Shown one piece after another: positions 42,046-43,154 of a DNA stretch of 43,154 nucleotides. Below the pieces are notes generated by a model. That model did not search any database and was not told the origin of the DNA. It saw only the letters and a program-made list of their open reading frames with translations. The DNA is from Bacteroides sp. (lineage in GTDB: Bacteria > Bacteroidota > Bacteroidia > Bacteroidales > Bacteroidaceae): assembly GCA_019414665.1 (NCBI GenBank), contig DXLO01000022.1:1-43154 (forward strand), written 5' to 3'. The first letter of the stretch is position 1. The number at the start of each line of letters is the position of its first letter. The position numbers and the translations under genes are program-made.

Positions 42046-42744
42046 ATGAAGAATTTAGTAGTTTTAACAGGTGCTGGAATGAGTGCAGAAAGCGGTATCA
42101 GTACATTTCGTGATGCAGGTGGTTTATGGGATCAGTATCCGGTGGAACAAGTGGCTACTCCGGAAGGGTATGCGGCAAACCCTAAATTGGTGATTGATTT
42201 TTATAATGAGCGTCGTAAACAGTTGCTTGCTGTAAAGCCTAATCGGGGGCATAAACTGGTTTCTGAGATGGAAAAGTTCTTTAATGTGACTGTTATCACT
42301 CAAAATATTGATAATTTGCATGAGCGTGCCGGAAGTTCGCATATTATTCATTTACATGGCGAACTGACCAAGGTGACATCTAGTTGGCAACCTAATAATC
42401 CAGCTTATATTAAAGAATTAAAGCCGGAAGAATATGAGATACATTTGGGAGACTTGGCCGGAGACGGTTCCCAGTTTCGTCCGTTCATTGTATGGTTTGG
42501 TGAATCTGTTCCTATGATTGAAACTGCAATTGAATATGCTGAAACAGCTGATATCTTTTTAATTATAGGAACTTCGCTTAATGTATATCCTGCTGCCGGT
42601 TTGTTGAATTATGTGCCTGCCCGCACTCCTGTTTATTTAATAGATCCTAAGCAGGTGCCCATTGCATCGGGACGTAAAGTGCATGTAATTCAGAAAGGTG
42701 CGTCCGAAGGAATGGAAGAGCTTAAAAAAATATTAGTGGGATAG
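42046..42744 (+). CDS. NAD-dependent protein deacylase (sirtuin) lacking cysteines
   Basis: A 232-aa sirtuin that removes acyl groups from lysine using NAD. GAGMSAESGISTFRD (9-23), TQNIDNLHERAG (85-96) and the catalytic H104 (HLHGEL) are intact. Y53-x-x-R56 matches the Tyr/Arg pair that favours succinyl-lysine in class III enzymes. There is no cysteine anywhere, so the usual four-cysteine zinc site is absent; the region reads SSWQPNNPAYIKELKP. I chose the ATG at 42046, after the Shine-Dalgarno, over an upstream ATG at 41965. It is a single gene with its own promoter. Confidence 0.93.
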   Translation: MKNLVVLTGAGMSAESGISTFRDAGGLWDQYPVEQVATPEGYAANPKLVIDFYNERRKQLLAVKPNRGHKLVSEMEKFFNVTVITQNIDNLHERAGSSHIIHLHGELTKVTSSWQPNNPAYIKELKPEEYEIHLGDLAGDGSQFRPFIVWFGESVPMIETAIEYAETADIFLIIGTSLNVYPAAGLLNYVPARTPVYLIDPKQVPIASGRKVHVIQKGASEGMEELKKILVG

Positions 42745-42775
42745 TTTGCAAGTAAACAATTTCCTTGTATATTTG
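42745..42775 (+). promoter_or_regulatory. Promoter of the rubredoxin gene
   Basis: TTTG at 42745-42748 and TATATTTG at 42768-42775 are 19 bases apart, the best match to the Bacteroides promoter consensus in this window. Transcription from about 42782 gives a leader of about 37 bases. The -33 box immediately follows the sirtuin stop codon. Confidence 0.65.
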
Positions 42776-42818
42776 TTATGTATTTAAAGAATATTTAAAA
42801 CATAAAACAGAGACAATT

Positions 42819-42983
42819 ATGAAAAAGTACGTTTGCACAGTATGTGGTTGGGTTTATGACCCGGCAGAAGGAGATCCTGAAGGTGGAATCGCTCCGGGAA
42901 CAGCATTTGAAGATATTCCAGATGATTGGGTTTGCCCTCTTTGCGGAGTAGGTAAAGATGATTTCGAAGTTCAAGAAGATTGA
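42819..42983 (+). CDS. Rubredoxin
   Basis: A 54-aa mononuclear iron protein that carries electrons in the cytoplasm, often for peroxide and oxygen detoxification. The iron ligands are C6, C9, C39 and C42 in CTVCGWVYDP and CPLCGVGKDDF. The length and motif positions match the family exactly. I chose the ATG at 42819 (MKKYVC); an upstream ATG at 42765 lies in its promoter. It stands alone, with a terminator after it. Confidence 0.97.
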   Translation: MKKYVCTVCGWVYDPAEGDPEGGIAPGTAFEDIPDDWVCPLCGVGKDDFEVQED

Positions 42984-43045
42984 TCCTACCTTATAACCGG
43001 ATATCATATAAAGCGGAGGAATTTCTTTTGTATGATATATCAGAT

Positions 43046-43074
43046 AGCGCGACTAATTATTATTTAGTTGCGCT
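43046..43074 (+). terminator. Terminator of rubredoxin
   Basis: AGCGCGACTAA (43046-43056) pairs with TTAGTTGCGCT (43064-43074) with one G-T mismatch and a 7-base loop, then a run of T residues (TTTTTT). It lies 63 bases after the rubredoxin stop. The final 80 bases to 43154 show no further gene. Confidence 0.8.
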
Positions 43075-43154
43075 TTTTTATTTTACATTATTATTAATGG
43101 GGGATATTCAGTAAATGTCTCTAAAAAATAAGATGGCATATGAAGATGATAGGG

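Overview
The window looks like the chromosome of a gut Bacteroidales bacterium, most likely Bacteroides or Phocaeicola. The case rests on three things: Bacteroidetes-type long forms of IspG, MraY and FtsA; the dcw gene order; and repeated matches to the Bacteroides sigma-factor -7 box (TAnnTTTG) upstream of genes. Shine-Dalgarno sites are mostly weak. I see no rRNA, tRNA, CRISPR array, prophage or intact insertion sequence. The window is mostly housekeeping DNA with a few accessory or decayed stretches.

Region 1 (1-447) holds no gene I can support and ends in a strong hairpin terminator. Region 2 (448-16525, minus strand) is one long division and cell-wall (dcw) cluster. It is transcribed mraZ, rsmH, ftsL-like, ftsI, murE, mraY, murD, ftsW, murG, murC, ftsQ, ftsA, ftsZ and ends with a GatB/YqeY-domain gene. 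Together these genes make the cytoplasmic and lipid-linked peptidoglycan precursors and build the Z-ring and septal synthase. A period-10 direct repeat upstream of mraZ looks like an MraZ autoregulatory operator.

Region 3 (16526-18803) carries a plus-strand pair, a PlsC-type O-acyltransferase and a GNAT/hemolysin-like N-acyltransferase, that resembles the Bacteroides glycine-lipid (commendamide-type) pathway. Region 4 (18804-24774) has dgt diverging from dut. dut leads an operon with a TPR lipoprotein, a DUF4292 lipoprotein and an EnvC-like protein. A frameshifted small lipoprotein gene overlaps the end of that operon. Region 5 (25276-32005) carries an RRM RNA-binding protein on the plus strand, then minus-strand glutaminase, ispG, purE, gcvH, a PAP2-like membrane protein and rpoN, with two intergenic hairpin repeats.

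Region 6 (32006-38019) holds a decayed aminopeptidase P gene, a glycyl radical enzyme of the hydroxyproline dehydratase (HypD) type with its radical-SAM activase, and a nucleoside kinase. The glycyl radical enzyme promoter overlaps one arm of a perfect 12-bp inverted repeat whose inversion would destroy the -7 box, so phase variation is a testable idea. Region 7 (38110-43154) has a Na/Pi cotransporter followed by an internally deleted copy of itself, two FKBP-type prolyl isomerases, a sirtuin with no cysteine residues, and rubredoxin.

No single wholly new system stands out. The best leads are the possible invertible glycyl radical enzyme promoter, the MraZ operator, the zinc-site-less sirtuin, the envelope-lipoprotein operon and the three decaying genes.
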